This document shows positions 38,901 to 46,613 of a DNA stretch of 64,000 nucleotides, piece after piece. The stretch covers positions 558,001-622,000 of the forward strand of contig NZ_AP023180.1 in the NCBI RefSeq assembly GCF_013426915.1, given 5' to 3'. This stretch comes from Paraburkholderia sp. PGU19. GTDB taxonomy: Bacteria > Pseudomonadota > Gammaproteobacteria > Burkholderiales > Burkholderiaceae. Every line of letters begins with the position of its first letter. Positions within the stretch are counted from its first letter, which is position 1. The position numbers were made by a program, and so were the translations under genes. A model generated the notes under the pieces. It saw nothing but the letters and a program-made list of their open reading frames with translations, had not been told where the DNA came from and made no database searches.

Positions 38901-41066
38901 GTGGCACCCGCATACGCACTGGCGGGCAACACATACGTCAACGTGGCCGCCGCGCTGACGTCGCTGGATACGCGCATCGCTTCGGGTGGCGACCCGCTCG
39001 CCGTCGATTACGACAGTTCAACGAAGGACGTCATCTCGCTGAAGGGCGCGACCGGCACGAAGATCACTGGCCTGACGGCAGGTGCATTGAACGCGTCAAG
39101 CACGGAGGCCATTAACGGTTCGCAGTTGTACGCGCAGGGCACGTCGATGGCGAAGGCGCTCGGCGGTGGCGCGTCGGTCAATACGGCGACGGGCGAGATC
39201 ACGGCACCGGCGTACACGTTCGGCGGCGGAACGTACACCAACGTTGCCGACGCCTTGACGGCGCTGAACAACGCTGCGGGTTCGGGTAATGCACTGGGTG
39301 TCGTCTACGACGACCAGGACAAGACTCAGATCACGCTGGCTGGCTCAACCGGCACGAAGATCACCAAGGTGGCAGCGGGCGACGTGAACGCGTCGAGCAC
39401 CGACGCGATGAACGGCACGCAGCTGTACAACGTGGCGGCATCGACGGCTGATGCGATCGGCGGCGGTTCGTCGTTCGATCCTTCGACGGGCAAGATCACG
39501 AACCCGACGTTCAACATCGGTGGCAAGACGATCACGAACATCGCCGGTGCGATCACGAACCTCGACGACCGCGTCTATGCGAACGCGACCGACATCACGA
39601 ACCTGCAAACACAGATCAACGAAGGCGGTATTGGTCTCGTGACGCAGGATGCAACGAGCAGGAACATTCTCGTGGCATCGCAGACGGACGGTTCCATCGT
39701 CGACTTCGCGGGCACGAAGGGCGCACGCAGGCTGACGGGTGTGGCGGCTGGCATCGTGAACGCATCGAGCTTCGACGCGGTGAACGGCACGCAGCTGTAC
39801 AACGTGGCGGTATCGACGGCTAGCGTGATCGGCGGCGGTTCGACGGTGAAGACCGACGGCACGATCAGCAACCCGACGTACATCGTGGGCGGCTCGACGG
39901 TCACGACGATCGGCGGTGCGATCACGAACCTCGACGCCCGCGTGTACGCGAACAGTACCGACATCACGAACCTGCAAACGCAGATCAACGAAGGCGGTAT
40001 TGGTCTCGTGACGCAGGATGCAACGAGCAAGAACATTCTCGTCGCATCGAAGACGGATGGTTCGATCGTCGACTTCACGGGCAAGGATGGCGCGCGTGTT
40101 CTCACGGGCGTCGCAGCAGGCACGGGCGACTCCGACGCTGTCAATGTCGCGCAGTTGAAGGCGGCTGGCATCATCAACCCCGATGGCGTGACCAAAACGG
40201 CCGTGACGTACGACACGACGACCGACAACACCGGCAAGACGGTGACCGACTACACCAGCGTCACGCTGGGTGACGGTACGTCGACGTCCAAGCCGGTGGC
40301 GATCCACAACGTTGCAGACGGCTCGGCCCCGAACGACGCGGTGAACTACTCGCAGTACGCGGATCTGGTGTCGAAGGTCAACAGCATCAGCAACGCGGGT
40401 ACGGGTGTCGATACGCTGTTCGTCGGCGATGGCGACCGCAACACGGAACAGGCGCAGGCAGGCGGCACGCATGCTACGGCAATGGGTGCGCTGTCGGTTG
40501 CGAACGGTCTGCAATCGGTCGCGACGGGTTATGCATCGAGTGCAACGGGCAGTAACGCCGTCGCAATCGGCGCGAACTCGACAGCCAGCGGCAACAATTC
40601 GGTCGCGCTCGGCGCAAACTCTGTGGCGTCGGAAGACAACACCGTGTCCGTCGGTTCCGCGAGCCAGCAACGTCGCGTCACGAACGTCGCAGCGGGTACG
40701 GCAACCACCGACGCAGTCAACGTCGGCCAGTTGAACGACGCGATCACGAACGCCAGCAACAACACGGTGAACCAGGCGGTTCAGCAGTCGAACTCGTACA
40801 CCGACAGCCAGTTCAACAAGATGAACGACAAGATGAACTCGCTGGGTGCAGCGGCGATGGCAGCGACCTCGTTGATCCCGAATGCGCGTGCGGAAGGCAA
40901 CTTCCAGATGTCGGCGGCAGCGGGCACGTATGGCGGGGCGGCAGCCGTCGCCGTCGGCGCGAACTACTGGGTCAACGATCGCGTCCTCGTGAACGCACAC
41001 GTGACGCGCGCCACGGGCAATGGTGCCAACACGGGCGCGTCGGCAGGCGTGACGATCGGCTTCTGA
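32955..41066 (+). CDS. Giant YadA-type trimeric autotransporter adhesin
   Basis: The 2703-residue outer-membrane adhesin starts with an extended signal peptide (MNKTYRSVWNESTGTWVAAQ, then a hydrophobic core to SAQAS). The passenger is built of YadA-head repeats (SVAIG, SVALG, NAIAVG types), about nine KYFHANS-like module heads, neck motifs RRITNVAAGxxxTDAVNVSQL and stalk segments. The C-terminal anchor is a coiled coil (NQAVQQSNSYTDSQFNKMND) plus four strands ending in Phe. The ATG at 32955 has AAGGA at ideal spacing; the ATG two codons earlier does not. The protein is secreted by its own trimeric barrel and likely binds surfaces or host cells. An OmpA-like gene follows. Confidence 0.95.
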   Translation: MNKTYRSVWNESTGTWVAAQENATGKKKKARSILAGSAGFVVATSGIIGVGVLGAASAQASQVCVTSSDGKAKASFSYATGSLVATGCGANANNILASGHDLGIVEAQSSAMWVDGTSQTINFRSGGANGKLVQLTTDARLTGLSAGINDSDAVTVSQLNSAIGSGSTKYFHANSTQTDSLASGSESIAVGVAAVSSGASSIAQGVMASASGDSSVALGAGANATGPKAVALGSGSVANSSTLGSAGFNPGSTALSAGTASGELSIGGVGSERRITNVAAGYSATDAVNVSQLMSEDAKVNSVSNNVSILSNTVNNIGGSISNINNQVTNITNGGGIKYFHANSTLADSVASGVDSVAIGGGALANKAGSMAIGANAKAGNGWATGDIAIGSGAQAFLTSNTTGAMPSVALGYQANANGDGIWGANTVVGGYATASSFDATAIGYSTNASSNAVAVGYNSTASANSVAIGYVAKTTGTSAIALGQSALAAGNNGIALGTSASATTANSVALGSNSVANSTTLGSAGFAPGGATLSAATAFGEVSVGASAKERRITNVAAGYAATDAVNVSQLMAEDARVNLVNNNLSNLTNVVNNIPTSASLKYFHANSTLADSTVTGVNSVAAGPAAVASANNAVALGANSVADRANTVSVGSSTAQRQIANLAAGTANTDAVNVSQLSGVTQALGGGASMKADGSIAPPTYNVYGNTYSNVGDALGNISSATSNIVQSLKYIKFGDFGTAAAAQASGIDTIALGGNANASQNGAIAIGRSAVASAVNSVALGYGSLATQANTFSVGNAVSQRRITNVADGIDSHDAATVGQVTTDIQAAIANLNTTTNSGLLKSAVRSSSLLGATPTSSLTPDQLIASGPLTSTSKIEASGTNSVAIGLNTFATADSSVAIGNNVQALSPGAVAIGQQAHTDGVNTVAIGSDASALADNAIAIGNNSTAVVAGATNGVAIGNNVTIGGVNSMGIGANIVASGSNSVTLGYGSADGGRSNVLSVGNTKSGGQRQIINVAAGTQKTDAVNVSQLTGVTAALGGGATVNTDGSIKAPTYSVQGTTATDVGTAISKLDGAVSNVSNNVTNLTQNFNNVVNGGGIKYFHANSAQGDSSASGAESVAIGGGAIASTSNSVALGSGSVASSGALGVKGFAPDNAALTAGTAFGELSVGTSGKERRITNVAAGYSATDAVNVSQLMAEDAKVNNVSSNLSNLSNVVNNIGTNVSMKYFHANSSLNDSTASGINAIAVGPQATAAGTNAIAVGYNASATAAESVALGSNSTTTANLSATAYNPGSGALPGTTASGEVSVGNGSFNRRITNVAAGSAATDAVNVSQLMAENAKVNAEGTATAAALGGGSSYDSTTGNISAPTYTAGNIAYNNVAGAITNIDARLSNITGGTGDGIKYFHANSTLGDSSASGKDSVAIGGAATASTANSVALGSNSLANSSTLGSAGFAPGGATLSGATAFGEVSVGAQGKERRITNVAAGYAATDAVNVSQLMAEDVKVNNLSNTVNNIANGGANMKYFNVSSSLAAASANGADSVAAGPGAVVLSTASGSVALGANSVADRANTVSVGSAGSRRQIVNVAAGIQTTDAVNVSQLSGVTQALGGGASVKADGSIAQPMYNVYGNTYSNVGDALGNISSATGNIVQSLKYIKFGDFGNAAAAQASMADTIAFGGNANASQNGAIAIGRSAVASAVNSVALGYGSVANQAYTFSVGNAISQRRITNVADGVDDHDAVTVGQMTMDIQAAIANLNTTTHSGLLKSAVGPSSLLGAPPVSSLTPDQLIASGPLTSASVVEASGTNSVAIGLNTFATADSSVAIGNNVQALSSGAVAIGQQAHTDGVNTVAIGSDASALADSAIAIGNHSTAVVAGATNGIAIGNNVTIGGVNSMGIGANIVAQGSNSVTLGYGSADGGRANVLSVGNTKSGGQRQIINVAAGTQNNDAVNVSQLAGVASALGGGASVNPTTGAIVAPAYALAGNTYVNVAAALTSLDTRIASGGDPLAVDYDSSTKDVISLKGATGTKITGLTAGALNASSTEAINGSQLYAQGTSMAKALGGGASVNTATGEITAPAYTFGGGTYTNVADALTALNNAAGSGNALGVVYDDQDKTQITLAGSTGTKITKVAAGDVNASSTDAMNGTQLYNVAASTADAIGGGSSFDPSTGKITNPTFNIGGKTITNIAGAITNLDDRVYANATDITNLQTQINEGGIGLVTQDATSRNILVASQTDGSIVDFAGTKGARRLTGVAAGIVNASSFDAVNGTQLYNVAVSTASVIGGGSTVKTDGTISNPTYIVGGSTVTTIGGAITNLDARVYANSTDITNLQTQINEGGIGLVTQDATSKNILVASKTDGSIVDFTGKDGARVLTGVAAGTGDSDAVNVAQLKAAGIINPDGVTKTAVTYDTTTDNTGKTVTDYTSVTLGDGTSTSKPVAIHNVADGSAPNDAVNYSQYADLVSKVNSISNAGTGVDTLFVGDGDRNTEQAQAGGTHATAMGALSVANGLQSVATGYASSATGSNAVAIGANSTASGNNSVALGANSVASEDNTVSVGSASQQRRVTNVAAGTATTDAVNVGQLNDAITNASNNTVNQAVQQSNSYTDSQFNKMNDKMNSLGAAAMAATSLIPNARAEGNFQMSAAAGTYGGAAAVAVGANYWVNDRVLVNAHVTRATGNGANTGASAGVTIGF
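34974..36050 (+). repeat. Internal adhesin duplication, copy 1
   Basis: This segment encodes the module from VNVSQLSGVTQALGGGAS to VAAGTQKTDAVNVSQL. It recurs at 37758-38834. The offset is exactly 2784 bp (928 codons) at the start, the middle (AATTGATCGCGTCGGG at 35551 and 38335) and the end, so the copies have kept register without net insertions or deletions. Confidence 0.88.
37758..38834 (+). repeat. Internal adhesin duplication, copy 2
   Basis: Second copy of the 34974-36050 segment, with scattered substitutions, many of them silent (for example NNSTAVV against NHSTAVV in the protein). Similarity continues upstream of both copies (about 34490 and 37286) with a slightly different offset of 2796 bp, so a net 12-base change lies between the two parts. 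Confidence 0.88.
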
Positions 41067-41116
41067 TGGCCTGATGCGTCCGCCGCGCGATGAGCGCGGC
41101 GGACGTGGAGAAATCT

Positions 41117-42274
41117 ATGACAAAACCAACATTACGCGGGACCGCGCGCTTCACGTTTGCTGCGACGCTCGCCGTTGCGCTTGCAGCGGCATTCGCCGCG
41201 CCTGCCGCGTTTGCTTTCCCGGCCAGCATCAAGAGCCAGGCCGAGGCGCTCATGCCTGCCGCGCAGAAGATCGCGGACCCCTATCGTCGCGGCGTGGCGG
41301 AAGGCTTCCTCGAAATCGCTGAGCGTCAGGACAGTCAAGTGCTCGTTTCGCGCGTTTATAACAATGCCGCGCAACGGGCATTGGGTAACGCGCGCTACCT
41401 GATCGACCAGAGCGTGCCGTGGGAGCCGCTGTACACGGCAAAGAACTGGCCCACGCGCGACAAGTGGGTGCAGGCAATCCGCGCCATCGAAGCAACCAAC
41501 GCGCGGGCCTCGGCATCGACGTGCAAGGGCGAGTCGGCGGGCCGCTTGCTTGCCCTCACCGACGAAGTCTGGAAGGAGCAGGACGAAACGCATGGCACGC
41601 GCTGGGTGCACGGCTGGGAAGCGATCGAGCGCGCGCAGAAGCTGAGCGTGCAGGTGAATCAGGAGCTCGATCACTGTGCGCCACCGCCGCCGCCACCGCC
41701 GCCTGTCGTCGAATCCGCCAGGCCGATCTCCTTGTCGGCCGACGCGCTGTTCGATTTCGACAGCGCGAAGCTCAAGCCGGACGGCATTACCGCCGTCGAT
41801 GCGCTCGCAACGGATCTGAAGCGCGCGCAATCGATCGACGTCGTCACGGTGATCGGCTACACGGACCGCTTCGGCTCGGCCGCGCGCAACCGCGACCTGT
41901 CGCGGCGTCGTGCGCAGGCTGTAGCGGACGCGCTTAAGGAACGCGGGCTGAACCCCGCGCGCTTCGACGTGCGCGGCGCGGGATCGACTGCACCGATCGC
42001 GACCTGCCCGGGACGGAAATCCGCTGCTGTGATCGCTTGTCTGGCGCCGAATCGCCGCGTCGAGATTCGCGTGAGCGGGCAGTCTGTTTCGGCAGTGCCG
42101 GCTGCGCCCGCCGCGCCGCAGTCACCACGGCCGCAGCAGATGAAACAGGAGCAACAGCAGCAATCGCTACAGCAGTCGCAATCGCAACAGCTCCAGTTGC
42201 AGCAGCTTCAACAGCCGCCGCAGCGACAACAGTGGCAGATGCCGCAATCGCTGCAAAAAGCACCAACGCAGTAA
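41117..42274 (+). CDS. OmpA-like peptidoglycan-binding protein with Gln-rich tail, adhesin partner
   Basis: The 385-residue protein has a signal peptide (to about residue 33, AFA-FP), an N-terminal helical region, a PPPPPPPP linker, and an OmpA C-terminal domain (ALFDFDSAKLKPDG, VIGYTDRFGSAARNRDLSRR, VRGAGSTAP, LAPNRRVEIRVSG) that binds peptidoglycan. After it comes an unusual tail of about 50 residues, very rich in glutamine. GTGGAG upstream supports the ATG at 41117. It follows the adhesin by 50 bases. In Acinetobacter an OmpA-like protein, TpgA, encoded next to the adhesin AtaA, stabilises it; the same role is likely here by analogy. Confidence 0.87.
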   Translation: MTKPTLRGTARFTFAATLAVALAAAFAAPAAFAFPASIKSQAEALMPAAQKIADPYRRGVAEGFLEIAERQDSQVLVSRVYNNAAQRALGNARYLIDQSVPWEPLYTAKNWPTRDKWVQAIRAIEATNARASASTCKGESAGRLLALTDEVWKEQDETHGTRWVHGWEAIERAQKLSVQVNQELDHCAPPPPPPPPVVESARPISLSADALFDFDSAKLKPDGITAVDALATDLKRAQSIDVVTVIGYTDRFGSAARNRDLSRRRAQAVADALKERGLNPARFDVRGAGSTAPIATCPGRKSAAVIACLAPNRRVEIRVSGQSVSAVPAAPAAPQSPRPQQMKQEQQQQSLQQSQSQQLQLQQLQQPPQRQQWQMPQSLQKAPTQ

Positions 42275-42317
42275 TAGCGCTCACGCGGGCCGCCGACGTC
42301 GAGGCGGCCCACAAGCC

Positions 42318-42355
42318 AAACGGCCCGGTCACGCAAATGACCAGGCCGTTTTTTT
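42318..42355 (+). terminator. Rho-independent terminator of the adhesin-OmpA operon
   Basis: AAACGGCC and GGTCA pair with TGACC and GGCCGTTT around a CGCAAA loop, followed by a run of T (to 42355). It lies 44 bases after the OmpA-like stop, between convergent genes. Confidence 0.9.
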
Positions 42356-42378
42356 ATGCGCGAGTGCAACGGCAAGCG

Positions 42379-43332
42379 TTACTTCGGTCCGCTCGTCCAG
42401 AAGATCACATCGTCGATCCGGTCGAACACATAGACTTTCAGCGCCATCTGCTCGACCTGGTTGATCTGGTCGAACTCGATGCCGTGCGTGGCGGGATCGC
42501 CGGCTTTCGAGCCGGGCTGCACGTTGCGGATGGTTGCCGTGGTTTCGATCGGCGTCTCCATATCCTTCGAGCGCAGCGTGAATGCGACGCGGATGCGCTT
42601 ACCCACGTCACCGACCGTCCACGGAGCGGAAAACGACATGCCCATCGCGCTCACGCTCTGCACGAGGCCGAGGCTTTCATAGCCCGAGCCTTGCGCTTCG
42701 ACGCTGAAGCGCAGCGGCAGGCTCGCGCGCACGCGCACCGACTTGCGCTCGCGCAGCCGGCGGACCACGCCCGGCTTGGACAGTACGAGATAGTGGAACG
42801 GCACCTGGCAGACGGAATCGACGGTGCAGACGAAGCGGAACACCGCCTGGCTCGCAATCGCGACGATCTCGACGTTCTCGCCGACGGAAAGCGCCATCGG
42901 CTTGCCGTCGACGAGCGGCGGCGTGACGAACAGCGACTCGTTGGGCGCAAAGCCGATGATGCGCGACGGATGCATCGGCGCGCCCATGCCGACCTGCGAG
43001 CGCACGCCGATCAGCGCGCCGATCGTCAGATGCATGTCTTTTAGCGCGAGCGCTTCGGCGTCGCCTGGCTTGGCTGCCGACTGCGCGGCGGGCGTGCCGT
43101 CGTCGTTCGCGGTGTCCAGATCGCCGCGCTGCGGCTTGAAATGCTGGAACAGGAAGCGGTGCTCGTCCGCGCCGATTACGATCGCGCCGCGATCGAACAG
43201 CAGCGCGCCATCGCTGTCGATAATCGGAAATTCGAGCGGCATGCCGACGGGCACGGCATCGGGCGAAAGCTGACGCGCAGCGGTGACAGGGGCGCTCGCG
43301 TCTGTGTCGACGGCGTCTTCACTGGTTTGCAT
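42379..43332 (-). CDS. YcgR-like flagellar brake protein with PilZ domain
   Basis: The 317-residue protein has a YcgR-type N-terminal domain (residues about 100-190) and a PilZ domain (about 195-310). The c-di-GMP-binding arginines are present in RLRERKSVRVRASLPL. The second motif, normally (D/N)xSxxG, reads SVSAMG, with Ser in place of Asp/Asn, so affinity may be altered. YcgR proteins slow flagellar rotation when c-di-GMP rises. It stands alone beside the adhesin operon, a plausible coupling of motility and adhesion. The first 60 residues are variable and Ala-rich. Confidence 0.83.
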   Translation of the reverse strand: MQTSEDAVDTDASAPVTAARQLSPDAVPVGMPLEFPIIDSDGALLFDRGAIVIGADEHRFLFQHFKPQRGDLDTANDDGTPAAQSAAKPGDAEALALKDMHLTIGALIGVRSQVGMGAPMHPSRIIGFAPNESLFVTPPLVDGKPMALSVGENVEIVAIASQAVFRFVCTVDSVCQVPFHYLVLSKPGVVRRLRERKSVRVRASLPLRFSVEAQGSGYESLGLVQSVSAMGMSFSAPWTVGDVGKRIRVAFTLRSKDMETPIETTATIRNVQPGSKAGDPATHGIEFDQINQVEQMALKVYVFDRIDDVIFWTSGPK

Positions 43333-43492
43333 GATGGGTGATAAAGCGGTGACCGGACATAACTGTTGTATACGTCGCGCCTTGAAAAAACTTTAGTTAA
43401 TTTTCTTACGCGGCGTTAATACACGTTGCGCCCGGTTTATTCAATATCAGTAAATGGTGCGCGTAACTCAATGCACACGTTTAAATCGCCGC

Positions 43493-45229
43493 CTATTTGT
43501 ACCAGCGCGGCGTATAAACCCATTCCCGGCCACGCCCGGCGGGGCGGAACGCGCGGGTCGTCGAGGAGCCGATTATTACCATCGTTCGCATATCGACATC
43601 GGCGGATTTCAGTTTGGCGAGCGTCGTCGTTTTCAAAGTCGCGCCGGGACGGCCAATATCGCGGCCGAGCACGACGGTTGTCGCGGGCGCGCGACATTCG
43701 CGCACGATATCGAGCGCCTTGTCGAGTTGCCACGGACGGGCGCGCGAAATCGGGTTGTAGAACGCCATCACCAGATCGGCTTCGGCCGCGTGCCGCAGCC
43801 GCGTTTCGATGATCGACCACGGTTTCAGATTGTCCGACAGCGACAGCATGCAGAAATCGTGGCCGAGCGGCGCGCCCGCCTGGGCGGCTGTCGCCAGCGC
43901 GGCGGATACGCCCGGCACGATTTCCAGTTCGACACCCGCCCATGCCGCGTATTGCCCGTCGTCGCGCACTTCGTCGAGCGCTTCGAGCACGGCAGCCGCC
44001 ATCGCGAACACGCCGGGGTCGCCCGACGACACCATCGCCACGTGCCGTCCCGTGCTTGCCAGTTCGAATGCGTGGCGGGCGCGCTGCATTTCCTCGCGAT
44101 TGTCGGTGCCGTGCACGCGCTGGTCCGCGCGGAACGGGCCTGCCATCTTCACGTAGGTTTCGTAGCCGAGGATATCGGTGGCCTGCGTCAGCGCCGTGCG
44201 CGCGGCGGGCACCATCAACGACGCATCGCCGGGTCCGAGGCCGATCACGCTCAGCTTGCCGCGCGCGCGGCCGACTGTCGCGGGATCGAGTGGCGCGTGC
44301 GCGACGGCGAAGGCGACGGGCGCGTCGGCGTTTGCATCGAGCGCTTTGTGGGGCACGTGTAGGGTTTGGCTGAGCATCTGGGCCGCGTCGTTGTCTTCAC
44401 CGCTACCGACGGCGAAGCGCAATGCGACCTGCAGCGCATCCGCAGCCTGCTGAAGCGCGGGATCGCCCGTCAGCGAGGCGGGCGCGAGCAGCACCGCCAG
44501 CGATTGCGTCGCCAGCCCATGCGTCTGCGCCGCTTCGAGTATCCGTTGATGCAACGAGCCGTCGCCCGATCCCATTGCACGGACGGCGACGACGACACTG
44601 CGCGGATGAATCACCAGTTCGTCCGTTTCGCCGTTCCACGCCAGCGGCGTGACGCGGATCGCGCGTCGGGCGTCGTCGGCGCGCGGCAGTTGCACGCTGT
44701 CGAGCCACGGCGCGTCGCCTTCGATGCGCGTCGCTTCGCCCGCGAGCAGATCGGACACGAAGCGCTTGCCCTGGTCGATGCTGGCGAGCGTATAGCCGTC
44801 GGGCGGATTCAGCACGCACGCGCCGAAGCGCAGTTCGCCGCTCGTCGTGATTGCGGGCGGCACGTCGAGTGCAGCGGCGATTTCGCGCGCCATCACGTTG
44901 ACGCCCGACAGCCCGCCGAGCAGCGGCACGACTGCGCTGCCGTCCTCGGCGACGGCCAGCACGGGCGGCTCGACGCCCTTGTCCGCGAGCAGCGGCGCGA
45001 CGCAGCGGATCACGATGCCCGCCGCGCACAACGCGATGATCGGCGTGCCGCTCGCGTACAGTTCGCGCAGATGCGCGCTGAGTTCCGTGTAGGCGATGTC
45101 GGCGTCGGCGACGCGGCCTTGCAGGCCATGCACCTGCGCGCCGTCGTAGAGGGATTGCACGCGCCGCGCCGTTTCCAGCGCGCCGACGCCCAGTATCACG
45201 ATGGCGGGCGGTGCCGTCAGCCTTGCCAT
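43493..45229 (-). CDS. cobJ: CbiG-CobJ fusion: precorrin-3B C17-methyltransferase with CbiG domain
   Basis: The 578-residue protein joins a CbiG-like part (residues 1-324) to CobJ (325-578). CbiG landmarks are [19 protein letters not shown] and [20 protein letters not shown] weak copy of the CbiG C-terminal/CobE domain covers about 225-300 but lacks the GIGCRRG and ASIDMKADEPG signatures. CobJ landmarks are [43 protein letters not shown] and [15 protein letters not shown]. CobJ methylates C17 and drives ring contraction. The gene overlaps the cobI stop by 13 bases. It is the last gene of the cobG-cobH-cobI-cobJ operon. Confidence 0.93.
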   Translation of the reverse strand: MARLTAPPAIVILGVGALETARRVQSLYDGAQVHGLQGRVADADIAYTELSAHLRELYASGTPIIALCAAGIVIRCVAPLLADKGVEPPVLAVAEDGSAVVPLLGGLSGVNVMAREIAAALDVPPAITTSGELRFGACVLNPPDGYTLASIDQGKRFVSDLLAGEATRIEGDAPWLDSVQLPRADDARRAIRVTPLAWNGETDELVIHPRSVVVAVRAMGSGDGSLHQRILEAAQTHGLATQSLAVLLAPASLTGDPALQQAADALQVALRFAVGSGEDNDAAQMLSQTLHVPHKALDANADAPVAFAVAHAPLDPATVGRARGKLSVIGLGPGDASLMVPAARTALTQATDILGYETYVKMAGPFRADQRVHGTDNREEMQRARHAFELASTGRHVAMVSSGDPGVFAMAAAVLEALDEVRDDGQYAAWAGVELEIVPGVSAALATAAQAGAPLGHDFCMLSLSDNLKPWSIIETRLRHAAEADLVMAFYNPISRARPWQLDKALDIVRECRAPATTVVLGRDIGRPGATLKTTTLAKLKSADVDMRTMVIIGSSTTRAFRPAGRGREWVYTPRWYK

Positions 45230-45975
45230 TTTTCCCCCGGCACGACGAGCAGCGAGAAGTACGGCGACGCCATCGGATCGACTTCGGCAAGCGGCACGAT
45301 GCGCTGGTTCGCCATCGTCGCGCGTTCGACGTACAGCGCGCGCTCCGCGAGCCCGAGTTCGTCGAGCACGCGGCGCACCTTGTCGAAATTGCGGCCGAGC
45401 TTCATCACGACGGCGGCATCGGCGGCGGCGAGACGGCGCTTGAGCTCGTCTTCGGGCAACACGCCTGAGAGCACCGACAGTGTCTGGTTGCGATACACGA
45501 GTGGCTGGCCGAGCACGGCGACGCCGCCGAGCATCGAGCACACGCCGGGCACCACTTCGCCTTCGAAGCGCGGCGCGAGGCGGTTGGCGAGCCGGTCGTG
45601 CAGGTACATGTACGAGCCGTAGAAGAACGGATCGCCTTCGCAGATCACGGCCACGTCGCGCCCCGCGTCGAGATGTTTCGCGACCACTTCGGCGGCCGTG
45701 TCGTAGAAGTCGGCGATGATCGCTTCGTAGGAGAACGGCGGTTCGAGCGCTTCCGTCGTCACGGGATAGACGAGCGGCAGCTGTTCCTGCTCGCTCGACA
45801 GATGCGACTCGATGATCGAAAACGCGTTGCCTTTCTTGCCCTTCGCGACGAAATACGCGACCACGTGTGCCGACTTCAGCAGCCGCAGCGCCTTTACCGT
45901 GATCAGTTCCGGGTCGCCGGGGCCGACGCCGAGACCATAGAGACGCCCGCGCGTGCTGTTCGCCTGATCGGCCAT
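45217..45975 (-). CDS. cobI: Precorrin-2 C20-methyltransferase
   Basis: The 252-residue SAM-dependent enzyme makes precorrin-3A. It shows [20 protein letters not shown] at the N terminus, [20 protein letters not shown] for SAM binding, [19 protein letters not shown] and [16 protein letters not shown], all typical of CobI/CbiL. Its start touches the cobH stop (shared base), and its end overlaps the start of the CbiG-CobJ gene by 13 bases. It is a complete single-domain member of the cobalamin methyltransferase family. Confidence 0.94.
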   Translation of the reverse strand: MADQANSTRGRLYGLGVGPGDPELITVKALRLLKSAHVVAYFVAKGKKGNAFSIIESHLSSEQEQLPLVYPVTTEALEPPFSYEAIIADFYDTAAEVVAKHLDAGRDVAVICEGDPFFYGSYMYLHDRLANRLAPRFEGEVVPGVCSMLGGVAVLGQPLVYRNQTLSVLSGVLPEDELKRRLAAADAAVVMKLGRNFDKVRRVLDELGLAERALYVERATMANQRIVPLAEVDPMASPYFSLLVVPGEKWQG

Positions 45976-46613
45976 TATTCGTCCTCCGATGCGAGCGCGT
46001 TCACAGCGGCCGCCGCCATTGCGCTGCCGCCGCGCCGGCCTTGCACGGCGACGAAGGGCACGCCGCGGCTATCGGCGGCGAGCATCGCCTTCGACTCCGC
46101 CGCGCCGATGAAGCCGACCGGGAAGCCGAGAATCAGCGCGGGGCGCGGCGCGCCGCTATCGAGCATGTCGAGCAGATGAAAGAGCGAAGTCGGCGCGTTG
46201 CCGATCACGACGACGCTGCCTTGCAGATGTGGCCGCCACAGTTCGAGCGCCGCCGCCGAGCGGGTGTTGTTCATCTCGCGCGCGAGCGCGGGCACGGATG
46301 GATCGGCCAGCGTGCAGATCACCTCGTTGTGCGCGGGCAGCCGCACGCGCGTGATGCCTTCGGCGACCATGCGTGCGTCGCAGAGGATCGGCGCGCCGTT
46401 GGCGAGCGCCTGGCGCCCCGCGCGGCCCGCGCCGTCCGAAAAGCGCAGATCACCGACGATATCGACCATCCCGCACGCGTGGATCACGCGCACGGCGAGC
46501 TTTTCGAGGTCAGCGGGAATGCGCGAGAGGTCGGCTTCCGCGCGTATCGTCGCGAACGACTGGCGATAAATTTCCTGTCCGTCGCGGATGTAGTCAAGCA
46601 TCGAATGGCTCAT
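45975..46613 (-). CDS. cobH: Precorrin-8X methylmutase
   Basis: The 212-residue enzyme moves the C11 methyl group to C12 to give hydrogenobyrinate. The catalytic histidine is His45 in [14 protein letters not shown]. Other landmarks are [48 protein letters not shown] and [13 protein letters not shown]. The start lies inside the end of cobG (20-base overlap), so translation is probably coupled. Complete length. Confidence 0.94.
   Translation of the reverse strand: MSHSMLDYIRDGQEIYRQSFATIRAEADLSRIPADLEKLAVRVIHACGMVDIVGDLRFSDGAGRAGRQALANGAPILCDARMVAEGITRVRLPAHNEVICTLADPSVPALAREMNNTRSAAALELWRPHLQGSVVVIGNAPTSLFHLLDMLDSGAPRPALILGFPVGFIGAAESKAMLAADSRGVPFVAVQGRRGGSAMAAAAVNALASEDE

Noticed and set aside
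33450..40750. Repeated units in the adhesin gene considered as a CRISPR array or satellite
   Set aside because: The repeats are in frame, irregular in spacing and encode YadA-head motifs.
33357..41000. Very long minus-strand open frames (about 520-560 codons) inside the adhesin gene
   Set aside because: They are antisense to a clear adhesin frame, consist of Arg/His/Ala-rich repeats mirroring its codon pattern, and have no domain or ribosome-site support.
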